Below the pieces are notes generated by a model, which made no database searches, was not told where the DNA came from, and saw only the letters and a program-made list of their open reading frames with translations. Below are positions 35,042 through 44,298 of a stretch of DNA of 64,000 nt, in pieces. Origin of the DNA: Alphaproteobacteria bacterium. GTDB lineage: Bacteria; Pseudomonadota; Alphaproteobacteria; Rhizobiales; CAJQND01. The position numbers and the translations under genes are program-made. Each line of letters begins with the position of its first letter. Within the stretch, counting starts at the first letter, position 1. The stretch lies in NCBI GenBank assembly GCA_024227565.1, contig JAAEUE010000365.1:41316-105315 (forward strand). The letters run 5' to 3'.

Positions 35042-36634
35042 ATGCTCAGTTGGACGAAACGAAGATTTTTGACAGCCGCCGCGGTGGCGATTCCGCTCGC
35101 GCTCGGCTCGTTTGGCACGATTGGCCAAGCTGCAGCGGAAAAAGTGTTGCGGGTGATCCCGCACGCTGACCTGAAGAACCTGGATCCGATCTGGACCACG
35201 GCCTACATCTCGCGCAACCACGGCTATCTCATCTATGACACGCTTTTCGCCATGGACGAGAACTTCAAGCCGCAGCCGCAAATGGTCGACAGCTGGACCA
35301 CATCAGACGATGGCCTGACCTGGACCTTCAAACTGCGCGACGGTTTGAAATGGCATGACGGACCGGACGTAACGGCAGAAGACTGCATTGCCTCCTTGCA
35401 GCGCTGGGGCAAACGCGACGGCATGGGCCAGGCCCTGTTCGGCGTTGTAGACAGCCTGACCGCCTCTGATGCCAAAACCATCGTCATGAAGCTCAAGCAG
35501 CCTTATGGCCTGGTGCTGGAATCGATCGGCAAGATCTCTTCCAACGTGCCGTTCATGATGCCCAAGCGGATGGCTGAAACCGATCCGTTCAAACAGGTCG
35601 AAGAGCACATCGGCTCTGGCCCCTTCATGTTCTCCAAGAAGGACTGGGTGCCTGGCTCCAAGGTGGTCTATCTGAAAAACCCAACCTACGTGCCGCGCTC
35701 TGAGCCGACGTCTGCAGCAGCAGGTGGCAAGATCGCCAAAGTAGACCGTGTTGAGTGGACCTACTTCCCCGATCAGACAACCGCCATGAACGCATTGATC
35801 AGCGGTGAGGTGGATTACTTTGAAGCCCCAGCCAACGATCTGATGCCAATCTTGTCGGCCAACGCTGACATCACGGTTGAGATCAACGATCCGCTCGGCA
35901 ACATCGGCTTTGCCCGCTTCAACCACTTGCTGCCACCCTTCGACAACGCGAAGGTTCGCCGCGCAGCCCTGATGGCCATGAAGCAGGAAGACTATCTGGC
36001 CGGCGCTGTGGGCGACAAGCAGTTCTGGAAGACCTGTTACTCGGTGTTCCCGTGCGACACGCCGCTCGACAACAACGTGGGCAGCGACATCATGAAAACC
36101 GGCGACATCGACAAGGCGAAGGCGGCCTTGGGCGATAGCGGTTATGACGGCACCCCCGTTGTGATCATGCAGCCAACTGACGTTCCGATCCTCTCAGCCT
36201 TCTCGCTGATCACAGCGGAGAAGTTGCGGAAAATCGGCATGAAAGTCGACGTGCAGGCTATGGACTGGTCAACCCTCACCTCCCGCCGCGCCAAGCGCGA
36301 TCCGGTGGCTGATGGCGGCTGGAACATGTTCCACACATGGTGGATTGGTGCCGATGTGATCGACCCTATGGCCATCGCGTTCTCCGGCAACCCGGCCAAG
36401 GGCTGGTTTGGCTGGCCGACCGATGCCGAGCTTGAAAAAGCCCGCACAGCATTTGCTGTGGCCACCACGGTGGAGGAAAAGAAGGTGCTGGGTAAGAAGG
36501 TGCAAGAACGGTTGTGGGCCATTGGCGCCTCCGGCCACCTTGGCCAGTTCTTCACACCGGTTGCTTACCGCAAAAATGTGAAGGGCCTGATCAAGTCGCC
36601 TGTACAGTTCTTCTGGAACATGTCGGTCGACTAA
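35042..36634 (+). CDS. Dipeptide/oligopeptide-type ABC substrate-binding protein
   Basis: 530 residues from ATG 35042 (SD AGGAGG). Signal peptide with KRRFLTAAAVAIPLALG and cleavage after QAAA near residue 32; the KRRFL is a Tat-like variant. The mature protein follows the SBP_bac_5 pattern: LKNLDPIWTTAYISRNHGY, WTFKLRDGLKWHDG, then AMNALISGEVDYFEAP. It delivers peptides or similar solutes to the permeases encoded downstream, from which it is separated by a strong hairpin. Confidence 0.9.
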   Translation: MLSWTKRRFLTAAAVAIPLALGSFGTIGQAAAEKVLRVIPHADLKNLDPIWTTAYISRNHGYLIYDTLFAMDENFKPQPQMVDSWTTSDDGLTWTFKLRDGLKWHDGPDVTAEDCIASLQRWGKRDGMGQALFGVVDSLTASDAKTIVMKLKQPYGLVLESIGKISSNVPFMMPKRMAETDPFKQVEEHIGSGPFMFSKKDWVPGSKVVYLKNPTYVPRSEPTSAAAGGKIAKVDRVEWTYFPDQTTAMNALISGEVDYFEAPANDLMPILSANADITVEINDPLGNIGFARFNHLLPPFDNAKVRRAALMAMKQEDYLAGAVGDKQFWKTCYSVFPCDTPLDNNVGSDIMKTGDIDKAKAALGDSGYDGTPVVIMQPTDVPILSAFSLITAEKLRKIGMKVDVQAMDWSTLTSRRAKRDPVADGGWNMFHTWWIGADVIDPMAIAFSGNPAKGWFGWPTDAELEKARTAFAVATTVEEKKVLGKKVQERLWAIGASGHLGQFFTPVAYRKNVKGLIKSPVQFFWNMSVD

Positions 36635-36660
36635 GCTCGATCATCAGACCACACAATAAC

Positions 36661-36684
36661 CCACCCGGCACTTGTGCCGGGTGG
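36661..36684 (+). terminator. Hairpin between binding-protein and permease genes
   Basis: CCACCCGGCAC (36661-36671), TT, GTGCCGGGTGG (36674-36684): eleven perfect pairs. It is followed by ATCATTTGAGG rather than a T-run, so it probably protects the upstream message and attenuates read-through into the permease genes, as is common behind binding-protein genes. Confidence 0.65.
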
Positions 36685-36702
36685 ATCATTTGAGGCCCCA
36701 GT

Positions 36703-37647
36703 ATGTTCAGTTATGTGATTAAGCGCATACTCGCCACGATCCCTGTGATCGTGATCGTGGCCGCGTTTGTGTTCCTGATGCTGCGCCTGTCGCCCGGAGA
36801 TCCGGCGTCGGTGATCGCAGGCGACTACGCAACCGCCGAGGACATTGTCCGCATTCGCGAAGCGCTTGGCCTGAACGAGCCCATACTGGTGCAGTTCACA
36901 AAATGGGTCGGGTCCCTGATGCAAGGTGATCTGGGCATTTCCATTTTCACAAACTTGCCCGTAACCACCCTGATCGGTCAGCGTATCGAACCCACGCTGA
37001 TGCTCACCCTCACCACAATCATTTTCACCGTTCTGGTGGCTGTTCCGCTCGGCACGCTGGCTGCCTGGAAGGCCGGTAGCTGGATTGACCGGGGCGTGAT
37101 GCTGTTCTCGGTGGCCGGGTTCTCTGTGCCTGTTTTTGTTCTGGGCTACATTCTGATTTACGTTGTTGCCATCAAGCTCCAGTGGCTGCCGGTGCAAGGC
37201 TACCGCTCCATGTTCGAGCACGGCTTATGGCCGTTCCTCAGGCACATCATCATGCCGACCTTAACCCTGTCGGTGATCTTCATCGCCCTGATCGCCCGCA
37301 TGACCCGGGCTTCGGTGATGGAAGTTTTGCAGGAAGACTATGTGCGCACCGCGCGGGCCAAAGGCCAAAGCGAGGTCAAGGTTCTGCTGCGCCATGCCCT
37401 GCGCAACGCGGCGGTTCCGATCGTCACCGTGATCGGCATCGGCATCGCCCTTTTGATCGGCGGCGTGGTGGTCACCGAGAGCGTTTACAACATACCAGGC
37501 CTTGGGCGGCTGGTGCTGGATGCGGTGCTGGCCCGTGATTACCCCATCATTCAAGGACTGATCTTGTTCTTCAGTTTCATCTACATCCTGATCAACCTGA
37601 TTATTGATCTGTCCTACACCCTGTTCGACCCGAGGATCCGATACTGA
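36703..37647 (+). CDS. Peptide-type ABC permease, DppB family
   Basis: 314 residues, six membrane helices. N-terminal FSYVIKRILATIPVIVIVAAFVF, the long periplasmic segment with LGLNEPILVQFTKWVGSLMQGDLG, and the EAA loop VRTARAKGQSEVKVLLRHALRNA that touches the ATPase. Forms a heterodimer with the next gene's product, which starts on the last base of this one. Substrate class: peptides, nickel or related solutes; the M20 and M81 neighbours favour peptides. Confidence 0.9.
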   Translation: MFSYVIKRILATIPVIVIVAAFVFLMLRLSPGDPASVIAGDYATAEDIVRIREALGLNEPILVQFTKWVGSLMQGDLGISIFTNLPVTTLIGQRIEPTLMLTLTTIIFTVLVAVPLGTLAAWKAGSWIDRGVMLFSVAGFSVPVFVLGYILIYVVAIKLQWLPVQGYRSMFEHGLWPFLRHIIMPTLTLSVIFIALIARMTRASVMEVLQEDYVRTARAKGQSEVKVLLRHALRNAAVPIVTVIGIGIALLIGGVVVTESVYNIPGLGRLVLDAVLARDYPIIQGLILFFSFIYILINLIIDLSYTLFDPRIRY

Positions 37648-38534
37648 TGTCAGTCGATGCAAATCCTCAGGCCATGGAGCCGGAATCTGTTCCGGCCAAA
37701 GCCGAACTTAGCCAATGGCAGATCATCCGTTCGCACCCCTCCATCATCATCGGAGGCATCCTGCTCGGGATCATGATCCTGATCGGTGTCATCGGCCCCC
37801 TGTTCACGGTCGATCCGATTGCTCTGAACCCGATCAAGCGGCTCAAACCGCCGCAGGCAGAGTTCTTTTTCGGCACCGACTTTTTGGGGCGCGATGTGTT
37901 TGCCCGCGTGGTGCACGGCGCGCGTATTTCGCTCGTGGTCGGCCTCGCAGTCTCTGCCATCGCGGTGGGCATCGGCCTGATTATCGGGATGATCTCCGGC
38001 TATATCCGGGTTCTGGATGCCATCATCATGCGCATCATGGATGGCCTCATGTCGATCCCGGCCATTCTTCTGGCCATCGCACTGATCTCGCTGTCGGGGG
38101 CAACCTTGGCGACGGTGGTGATCGCGATTGTGGTGCCCGAGGTGCCACGGGTGGTGCGCCTGGTGCGCTCCGTGGTGCTCACCGTGCGCGAAGAACCTTA
38201 CGTGGAGGCGGCCATTGCGGCCGGCACCACATTGCCGCTCATTTTGTATAGACATATTCTACCCAACACCATTGCGCCGATGATTGTGCAAGCCACCTAC
38301 ATTTGCGGCTCGGCCATGTTGACCGAATCCATCCTTGGCTTCCTTGGCGCGGGCATCCCGCCGGAGATCCCAAGCTGGGGCAACATCATGGCCGAGGGGC
38401 GCACCTATTTCCAGATCAGCCCCTGGATCATTTTCTATCCCGGCATCGCGCTGGCGGTGACGGTCTTGTCGGTGAACATCCTGGGTGACGGCATGCGCGA
38501 TACGCTTGATCCGCGCATTGCCCGGAAGATGTGA
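37647..38534 (+). CDS. Peptide-type ABC permease, DppC family
   Basis: 295 residues. An N-terminal membrane helix after a hydrophilic 25-residue lead (oppC_N pattern), FFGTDFLGRDVFARVVHGARISL, the EAA loop EEPYVEAAIAAGTTLPLILYRHILPN, and the C-terminal helices ending DTLDPRIARKM. It pairs with the DppB-type protein. The stop overlaps the first possible start of the ATPase gene. Confidence 0.9.
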   Translation: MSVDANPQAMEPESVPAKAELSQWQIIRSHPSIIIGGILLGIMILIGVIGPLFTVDPIALNPIKRLKPPQAEFFFGTDFLGRDVFARVVHGARISLVVGLAVSAIAVGIGLIIGMISGYIRVLDAIIMRIMDGLMSIPAILLAIALISLSGATLATVVIAIVVPEVPRVVRLVRSVVLTVREEPYVEAAIAAGTTLPLILYRHILPNTIAPMIVQATYICGSAMLTESILGFLGAGIPPEIPSWGNIMAEGRTYFQISPWIIFYPGIALAVTVLSVNILGDGMRDTLDPRIARKM

Positions 38535-38539
38535 GCGCC

Positions 38540-40183
38540 ATGGCAAAAGCAACGCCAACCAAGCGCCCTGAGCCTGTGCTCGAAATCAAAGGCCTGTCGG
38601 TCACCTTGCCGGAAGGCGCGGACCGTGAGTTCGCCATCCAGGACATCTCCTTCACTGTGGGCAGCGGCGAGATCGTTTGTGTGGTGGGGGAATCTGGCTC
38701 AGGGAAATCGGTCACCGCGCACACGGTGATGGGCCTCATTCCCCGCAAAGACCTGAAGCCAGTGGCCGGCGAGGCGGTTCTGAACGGCGAGGACCTGCTC
38801 GTCAAATCCGAAGCGGAGTTGCGCAAGTTGCGCGGTGAACGCATGGCGATGATTTTTCAGGAACCTATGACGGCGCTCAACCCGGTGATGAAGGTGGGCG
38901 ACCAGATTGGCGAGATGCTGGAAATTCACACCGGCATGTCGGGGTCTGAACGCGATGCCCGCATTCTGGAAGTGATGACCGACGTCAACCTGCCAGAACC
39001 CAAGAAGCTGTTCGACACCTATCCCCATCAGCTTTCAGGCGGGCAGCGCCAGCGCATCATGATTGCCATGGCATTGGCTCTTGAGCCAGGCTTGCTGATT
39101 GCCGATGAACCGACCACCGCTCTTGATGTGACCACCCAGGCCCAGATCCTGGTGCTCATCAAAGATATCCAGGTGCGCCACGGCACAGGCGTGCTGTTCA
39201 TCACCCACGATTTCGGCGTGGTGGCGGAGATTGCCGACCATGTGGTGGTCATGCAGCATGGTTTGGTGGTGGAGCAGGGCCCGGCAGCGCAGATCCTCGG
39301 CAAGCCCAGCCATCCCTACACTCAGATGCTGATCTCTTCGGTGCCCAGCCTGATCCCTCCAGATCGCCCGGAACCAGAGGTGAAGGAAACAGCGCTGCAG
39401 GTCCACAATCTCGACAAGACCTATGGCGATGGGGGCTTCTTCAAAAAGGGCCGCCAGGTTAAGGCTGCTCAAGGGGTGGAACTGGTGATCCACCGGGGGG
39501 AAACCCTTGGTGTGGTGGGCGAATCTGGCTCAGGCAAATCCACCGTTGCCCGCTGCATTGTGCGGTTGATCGATCCGACCGGCGGCGAAATCATGATCTC
39601 AGGACAGAATATCGCCGGACTGGCGGAAAAGGCCCTGCGGCCCTATCGCCGGGATGTGCAGATTGTCTTCCAGGACCCCTACCGCTCGCTCAATCCACGC
39701 CGTACGGTTGGGCAGTCGATCGTCGAGGGTCCGATGAATTTCGGTCTGTCCCATTCGGATGCCGTGGACCGGGCGCGCGAGCTCATGCGGGTTGTTGGTC
39801 TTTCCCCTGACGCGCTTGAGCGCTTCCCCCATCAGTTTTCCGGGGGGCAGCGCCAGCGCATCTGCATTGCCAGGGCCCTTGCCATGGAACCCAAGGTGCT
39901 GATTGCCGATGAGGCCGTATCAGCGCTTGATGTATCGGTGCAGGCCCAGGTTCTGGAACTGTTGGACGATGTGCGCAAGCGGTTTGATCTGGCGATGCTG
40001 TTCATCACCCATGACTTGCGGGTGGCGGCCCAGATCTGCGACCGGATCATGGTCATGCAGAACGGTATTGTGGTGGAGCACGGCCTCACCGCCCAGGTCT
40101 ATGCCAATCCGGGCCACAGCTATACCGAAGCCCTTCTCAGTGCCGCGCCCGGGCGCCACACTGAATTTGCCAAACTTGCCTGA
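38540..40183 (+). CDS. Duplicated peptide-type ABC ATPase (DppD-DppF fused)
   Basis: 547 residues from ATG 38540 (a GTG at 38531 is possible). Two complete ATPase halves: Walker A GESGSGKS in both, signatures LSGGQRQRIMIAMAL and FSGGQRQRICIARAL, Walker B LLIADEPTTALDV and VLIADEAVSALDV, and H-loops ITHDFG and ITHDL. In the second half the Walker B Glu is followed by Ala-Val rather than Pro-Thr. Each half is followed by the oligopeptide-specific C-terminal extension. One polypeptide supplies both ATPase positions of the transporter. Confidence 0.92.
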   Translation: MAKATPTKRPEPVLEIKGLSVTLPEGADREFAIQDISFTVGSGEIVCVVGESGSGKSVTAHTVMGLIPRKDLKPVAGEAVLNGEDLLVKSEAELRKLRGERMAMIFQEPMTALNPVMKVGDQIGEMLEIHTGMSGSERDARILEVMTDVNLPEPKKLFDTYPHQLSGGQRQRIMIAMALALEPGLLIADEPTTALDVTTQAQILVLIKDIQVRHGTGVLFITHDFGVVAEIADHVVVMQHGLVVEQGPAAQILGKPSHPYTQMLISSVPSLIPPDRPEPEVKETALQVHNLDKTYGDGGFFKKGRQVKAAQGVELVIHRGETLGVVGESGSGKSTVARCIVRLIDPTGGEIMISGQNIAGLAEKALRPYRRDVQIVFQDPYRSLNPRRTVGQSIVEGPMNFGLSHSDAVDRARELMRVVGLSPDALERFPHQFSGGQRQRICIARALAMEPKVLIADEAVSALDVSVQAQVLELLDDVRKRFDLAMLFITHDLRVAAQICDRIMVMQNGIVVEHGLTAQVYANPGHSYTEALLSAAPGRHTEFAKLA

Positions 40184-40218
40184 CGACCCCGGTAAAAATC
40201 TCTCAAGCGAGGATCCTG

Positions 40219-41385
40219 ATGGACATTCACGATAAGATTGCCCAGACCCACGATGAAATGACCGAGTGGCGGCGCACGCTGCATGAAACCCCTGAGACGG
40301 CCTTTGAGGAGGTGCAGACCTCACAATTTGTTGCCGACAAACTGGAAAGCTTCGGCATAAAGGTGGAACGCGGCCTGGCGGGCACGGGCGTGGTTGGCAT
40401 TGTTGAAGGCAAAGACCCTGGCTCGGGCGCGATTGGCTTGCGTGCCGATATGGATGCGCTCGACATCTATGAGCAGACCAACAAGTCCTATTCTTCCAAG
40501 ATACCCGGCAAGATGCATGCCTGCGGCCATGATGGTCACACCACCATGCTTTTGGGCGCGGCGAAGTATCTTGCCGAGACCCGGGATTTTTCCGGCACCG
40601 CCTATCTCATTTTCCAGCCCGCCGAAGAGAATGAAGGCGGCGCGCGGGTAATGGTGGAAGAAGGCCTGTTCGGCAAGTATCCCATGGAGCAGGTTTACGG
40701 CATGCACAACTGGCCCGGCGTTCCTGTGGGCACCATCGGCATGCGCACTGGGCCCATCATGGCGTCCTACGATATCTTCGAGATCAAGGTGACCGGGAAA
40801 GGCGGGCACGGCGCCATGCCCCATGAGGGCATCGACCCGGTTCTCATCACCGCACACATCGTCACCAACCTGCAGACCATCGCCAGCCGCAACGTGGACC
40901 CGCTGGAATCGGTTGTGGTGAGCACCACGCAGATCCACGGCGGCGATGCCTATAACGTTATCCCGCAAGAGGTGGAGCTGAAGGGCACCGTGCGCAGCTT
41001 CATCCCGAAAGTGCAGGACATGGCCGAAGCCAACATCCGCCGCATCGCAACCAGCGTCGCCTCTGCCCATGGGGCCGAGGCGGAAGTGCACTATGAACGG
41101 CGCTACCCACCCACCGTGAACGAGGCCGACGCAACCGCGCAGGCTGAGAAGATCGCCAACGGTCTCGTGGGGGCGGAGAACGTGGACACCGGCGTGGCCC
41201 CAGTGATGGGTTCAGAAGACTTTGCCTTCATGCTGCAGGAAAAAGCCGGCAGCTACATTTGGCTTGGGGCGGGCGAAGAAAGCGCCAACCTGCACAGCCC
41301 GCATTTTGATTTCAACGACGAGATCCTGCCCATCGGTGCAAGTTATTGGGCACGGCTGGTGGAGGAGACTTTACCGGCAAGCTAA
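40219..41385 (+). CDS. M20-family amidohydrolase (hippurate hydrolase/aminoacylase-like)
   Basis: 388 residues. Metal-site motifs: RADMDALDI, MHACGHDGHTTMLLGAA, FQPAEENEGGARVMVEEG and the C-terminal GSEDFAFMLQEKAGSYIWLG. Lid-domain KGGHGAMPHEGIDPVL. This subgroup removes N-acyl groups from amino acids. It follows the transporter genes by 35 bp on the same strand (SD GAGGAT), so it likely hydrolyses the imported compound in the cytoplasm. Confidence 0.9.
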   Translation: MDIHDKIAQTHDEMTEWRRTLHETPETAFEEVQTSQFVADKLESFGIKVERGLAGTGVVGIVEGKDPGSGAIGLRADMDALDIYEQTNKSYSSKIPGKMHACGHDGHTTMLLGAAKYLAETRDFSGTAYLIFQPAEENEGGARVMVEEGLFGKYPMEQVYGMHNWPGVPVGTIGMRTGPIMASYDIFEIKVTGKGGHGAMPHEGIDPVLITAHIVTNLQTIASRNVDPLESVVVSTTQIHGGDAYNVIPQEVELKGTVRSFIPKVQDMAEANIRRIATSVASAHGAEAEVHYERRYPPTVNEADATAQAEKIANGLVGAENVDTGVAPVMGSEDFAFMLQEKAGSYIWLGAGEESANLHSPHFDFNDEILPIGASYWARLVEETLPAS

Positions 41386-41738
41386 AAGTGGCAATTTGCC
41401 ACTAATTAGCTGCAATTCACAAGTGTGGCTCGTTCATGTTCAGTGGCAGAAAACTGGGAAAAACAGCGGTTCTGCGAAACGAACCCAAATTCGCGTAAAT
41501 CACTGAACACAAAGCCCAATTCGCGCTATTTGGCCTTTAGAGTTGTGTTTTTTGTTCATGTTCGCCGCATCCCCTTTCGTCATGCCTGCGCAGGCAGGCA
41601 TCCAGGGGCCAGGCACTCCGAGCACAACTGCCCATCCGTCATCCCCGCATCCCTGCGAAAGCAGGGATCCATGCGGTTTACCCGCACGCTCAGAGCTATG
41701 GGCCCCTGCTTTCGCAGGGGCGCGGGCAAGGAGAGGTG
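41386..41738. repeat. Intergenic REP-like palindromic repeat cluster between convergent operons
   Basis: The 353-bp gap holds no gene. It has three palindromic units: ATGCCTGCGCAGGCAGGCAT (about 41582-41601), CCCTGCGAAAGCAGGG (41651-41666) and, in opposite orientation, CCCTGCTTTCGCAGGG (41704-41719). The second unit is introduced by CGTCATCCCCGCA and ends GATCCATG, the form of widespread alphaproteobacterial REP elements. Further left, the words cgaacccaaattcgcg and cccaattcgcg recur about 30 bp apart, another mosaic repeat. The inverted second and third units can act as a two-way terminator. Confidence 0.7.
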
Positions 41739-43403
41739 TCAGTTGCCGGCGAGCTGAATGGACGGCTTCTTCTTGGCCCGTTCTTTCAGCAGGCCCTCAA
41801 GCCAATCGGGATCCATTTCGGGAACCGACGACAGAAGCAGGTCGGTATACTCATGGTGCGGCGGGGTCAGGATTTCCGTCTTCAGGCCCTGCTCCACCAC
41901 TTCGCCTTGCAGCATCACCACAATCTCATCGGCAATCGCCCGCACCGTCGCCAGGTCGTGGGTGATGAACATGTAGGACAGCTCAAGCTCGTCCTGCAGG
42001 TGCTGCAGCAATTTCAGAATCTCCTCGGCAACCAACTGGTCGAGCGCAGATGTCACCTCGTCACAGATGATCAGCTCCGGCTCAGCTGCCAAGGCCCGGG
42101 CGATGCAGACCCGCTGCTTTTGCCCGCCGGACAATTCGCCAGGGAACCGGTCCACATATTGGTTCGGCTCCATTTCGATCATGTTCAAAAGTTCGCTCAC
42201 CCGCTCATCGCGCTTCTTGCCGCTCAGGCCCATGTAGAACTGAACCGGCCGGCCAATGATGTCGCGGATGCGCATGCGTGGATTGAGTGCCGTATCCGGC
42301 ATCTGGTAGATCATCTGCAGCTTGCGCAGATCATCGGCTTTTCGGTCTTTAAGCGCGGCTGAAAGGGTTTCCCCCTTAAAGATGACCTCACCCTTCATCG
42401 GCGGCAGCAGCCCGGTGATCGCCCGCGCGGCAGTTGACTTGCCTGAACCCGATTCGCCGACCACAGCCACCGTGCGCTGCTTGGGCACTTTGATGCTGAC
42501 GTTCTTCAACACCTTGACGCCGCCGCCATAGCTGGCATCGATATTGCGCATTTCCAGAAGGATGTCGTCAGACGGCTGCTCTTTCTTCTGCAAGGAGCGC
42601 ACAGCCCACAAGGACTTGGTGTAGGCCTTCTCCGGCTTGGACAGCATCTTGCGGGTGTCGGCTTCCTCAACCACTTCGCCATAGCGCAGCACGATGATCT
42701 TGTCGGCCATCTGCGCCACAACCGCCAGATCGTGGGTGATGTAGATGGCAGCCGTGTTGAACTCGTGAACGATGTCCTTGATGGCAGCAAGAACCTCGAT
42801 CTGGGTGGTTACATCCAGCGCGGTTGTCGGCTCGTCAAAGATGATCAGGTCCGGCTTGCACGCCATGGCCATTGCGGTCATGGCGCGCTGGAGCTGGCCA
42901 CCTGAAACTTGGTGCGGGTAACGGAACCCGATCGTGTGGGGGTCCGGCAATTGCAGTTTTTCAAACAGCGTTATGGCCTCTGCGTGGGCCTCTTTTTCGT
43001 CCATCACCCCATGCTGAACCGGAGCTTCGGAGTATTGCTCGATGAGCCTGTGAGCCGGGTTGAACGAGGCTGCCGCAGACTGGGCTACATAGGAGATGCG
43101 AACGCCGCGGAGAGAGCGCTTGTCGTTCTCGGTGGCGTTGAACAGGTTCACGCCATCGAACATGATGTCGCCTTGAGTGATCTTGCAGCCGGGCCGGGCA
43201 AAGCCCATGGCCGCGAGCCCGATGGTGGACTTGCCGGCACCGGATTCGCCAATCAGGCCGAGCACCTCGCCGCGGTGCAGATCGAAATCCACGCCCTTGA
43301 CGATCGGGTGCCATTCCTCATCGCTCTGGCCTTCAATGTGAAGGTTGCGAATGGACAGCAGGACCTCTGAGTCTTTTGCTTGTTTCTTTGGCTTAGTGGT
43401 CAT
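41739..43403 (-). CDS. Duplicated peptide-type ABC ATPase (second transporter)
   Basis: About 554 residues from ATG 43403. Two ATPase halves: Walker A GESGAGKS and GESGSGKS, signatures VSGGQLQRAMTAMAM and LSGGQKQRVCIARAL, Walker B LIIFDEPTTALDV and LIICDEVTSALDQ, with ITHDLAVVAQ and ITHDLATVRA as H-loops. It is related to, but clearly divergent from, the duplicated ATPase at 38.5 kb, so it is not a recent copy. The start overlaps the end of the DppC-type gene by 11 bases. Confidence 0.9.
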   Translation of the reverse strand: MTTKPKKQAKDSEVLLSIRNLHIEGQSDEEWHPIVKGVDFDLHRGEVLGLIGESGAGKSTIGLAAMGFARPGCKITQGDIMFDGVNLFNATENDKRSLRGVRISYVAQSAAASFNPAHRLIEQYSEAPVQHGVMDEKEAHAEAITLFEKLQLPDPHTIGFRYPHQVSGGQLQRAMTAMAMACKPDLIIFDEPTTALDVTTQIEVLAAIKDIVHEFNTAAIYITHDLAVVAQMADKIIVLRYGEVVEEADTRKMLSKPEKAYTKSLWAVRSLQKKEQPSDDILLEMRNIDASYGGGVKVLKNVSIKVPKQRTVAVVGESGSGKSTAARAITGLLPPMKGEVIFKGETLSAALKDRKADDLRKLQMIYQMPDTALNPRMRIRDIIGRPVQFYMGLSGKKRDERVSELLNMIEMEPNQYVDRFPGELSGGQKQRVCIARALAAEPELIICDEVTSALDQLVAEEILKLLQHLQDELELSYMFITHDLATVRAIADEIVVMLQGEVVEQGLKTEILTPPHHEYTDLLLSSVPEMDPDWLEGLLKERAKKKPSIQLAGN

Positions 43404-44298
43404 CGCGAAGTCCCGATGTCTTGTGCAGGAACCAGTCAACGACGAAGTTCACGCCGACGGTGAGAAGGGCGATGGCAGCTGCAGGCAGCAGCGGCGTGAT
43501 ATCGCCATAGGTGATGAGGGTCGCGTTGTCGCGCACCATGGAGCCCCAGTCCGCGGTGGGCGGCTGGATGCCCACGCCGAGGAAGGAGAGTGCGGCGATC
43601 AGCAGGAACACGAAGCAGAAGCGCAAGCCGAACTCGACGACCAGAGGCGGCAGGATGTTCGGGAGGATTTCCCGGAACATGATCCAGGGCAGCCCCTCGC
43701 CGCGCAACTTTGCCACTTCCACAAAGTCCATTACCGCGACGTTCATGCCAACCGCGCGGCACAGGCGGAACACCCGGGTGGAGTCGAGAAGAGCGATGAT
43801 GATGATCAGGTTTTGTGCGTTCGAACCGAAAATCGTCAACAGCACCAAGGCAAAGATCAACACCGGGATGGCCATGAAAATATCGACAATGCGGCTCAAG
43901 ACCTGGTCGACCCAGCCGCGCAAGATCGAAGCCAGAAGCCCGAGGCAACCGCCCACGGCGAACGCCAGCAAGGTGGTCAGGAAAGCGATACCCAAGGTGT
44001 TTCGCGCGCCATAGATGAGGCGGGTCAGCATATCGCGCCCAAGATTGTCGGTACCCAAAATGAACTTGTCGCCCCAGACATCAAATTCCGAACCGACAAT
44101 TTCAGATTCGCCATAAGGCGTTAGTACGGGCGCGAACAGTGCGACGAACACATAGCTGGCGATGACGAGGATACCGAATTTAGCCGTGAGGGGCGCTTTC
44201 TTCAGATCGCGCCACATATCACGTTTCCAGTCCCTGTCCGCCAGTGGAATCGCAATGGCGTCCGCGGATCTGGCATCTTCTTCCACTTCATCACTCAT
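43393..44298 (-). CDS. Peptide-type ABC permease, DppC family (second transporter)
   Basis: 301 residues. A charged N-terminal lead, then KFGILVIASYVFVALFAPVL as first helix, FILGTDNLGRDMLTRLIYGARNTL, and the coupling loop MDFVEVAKLRGEGLPWIMFREILPN in place of the classical EAA sequence. Overlaps its DppB partner by four bases (ATGA) and the ATPase gene at the other end. Confidence 0.88.
   Translation of the reverse strand: MSDEVEEDARSADAIAIPLADRDWKRDMWRDLKKAPLTAKFGILVIASYVFVALFAPVLTPYGESEIVGSEFDVWGDKFILGTDNLGRDMLTRLIYGARNTLGIAFLTTLLAFAVGGCLGLLASILRGWVDQVLSRIVDIFMAIPVLIFALVLLTIFGSNAQNLIIIIALLDSTRVFRLCRAVGMNVAVMDFVEVAKLRGEGLPWIMFREILPNILPPLVVEFGLRFCFVFLLIAALSFLGVGIQPPTADWGSMVRDNATLITYGDITPLLPAAAIALLTVGVNFVVDWFLHKTSGLRDDH

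Noticed and set aside
41425..41757. 110-residue plus-strand frame in the repeat region
   Set aside because: Its sequence (for example CETNPNSR and RHACAGRHPG) is the usual accidental translation of intergenic repeats, with no SD.
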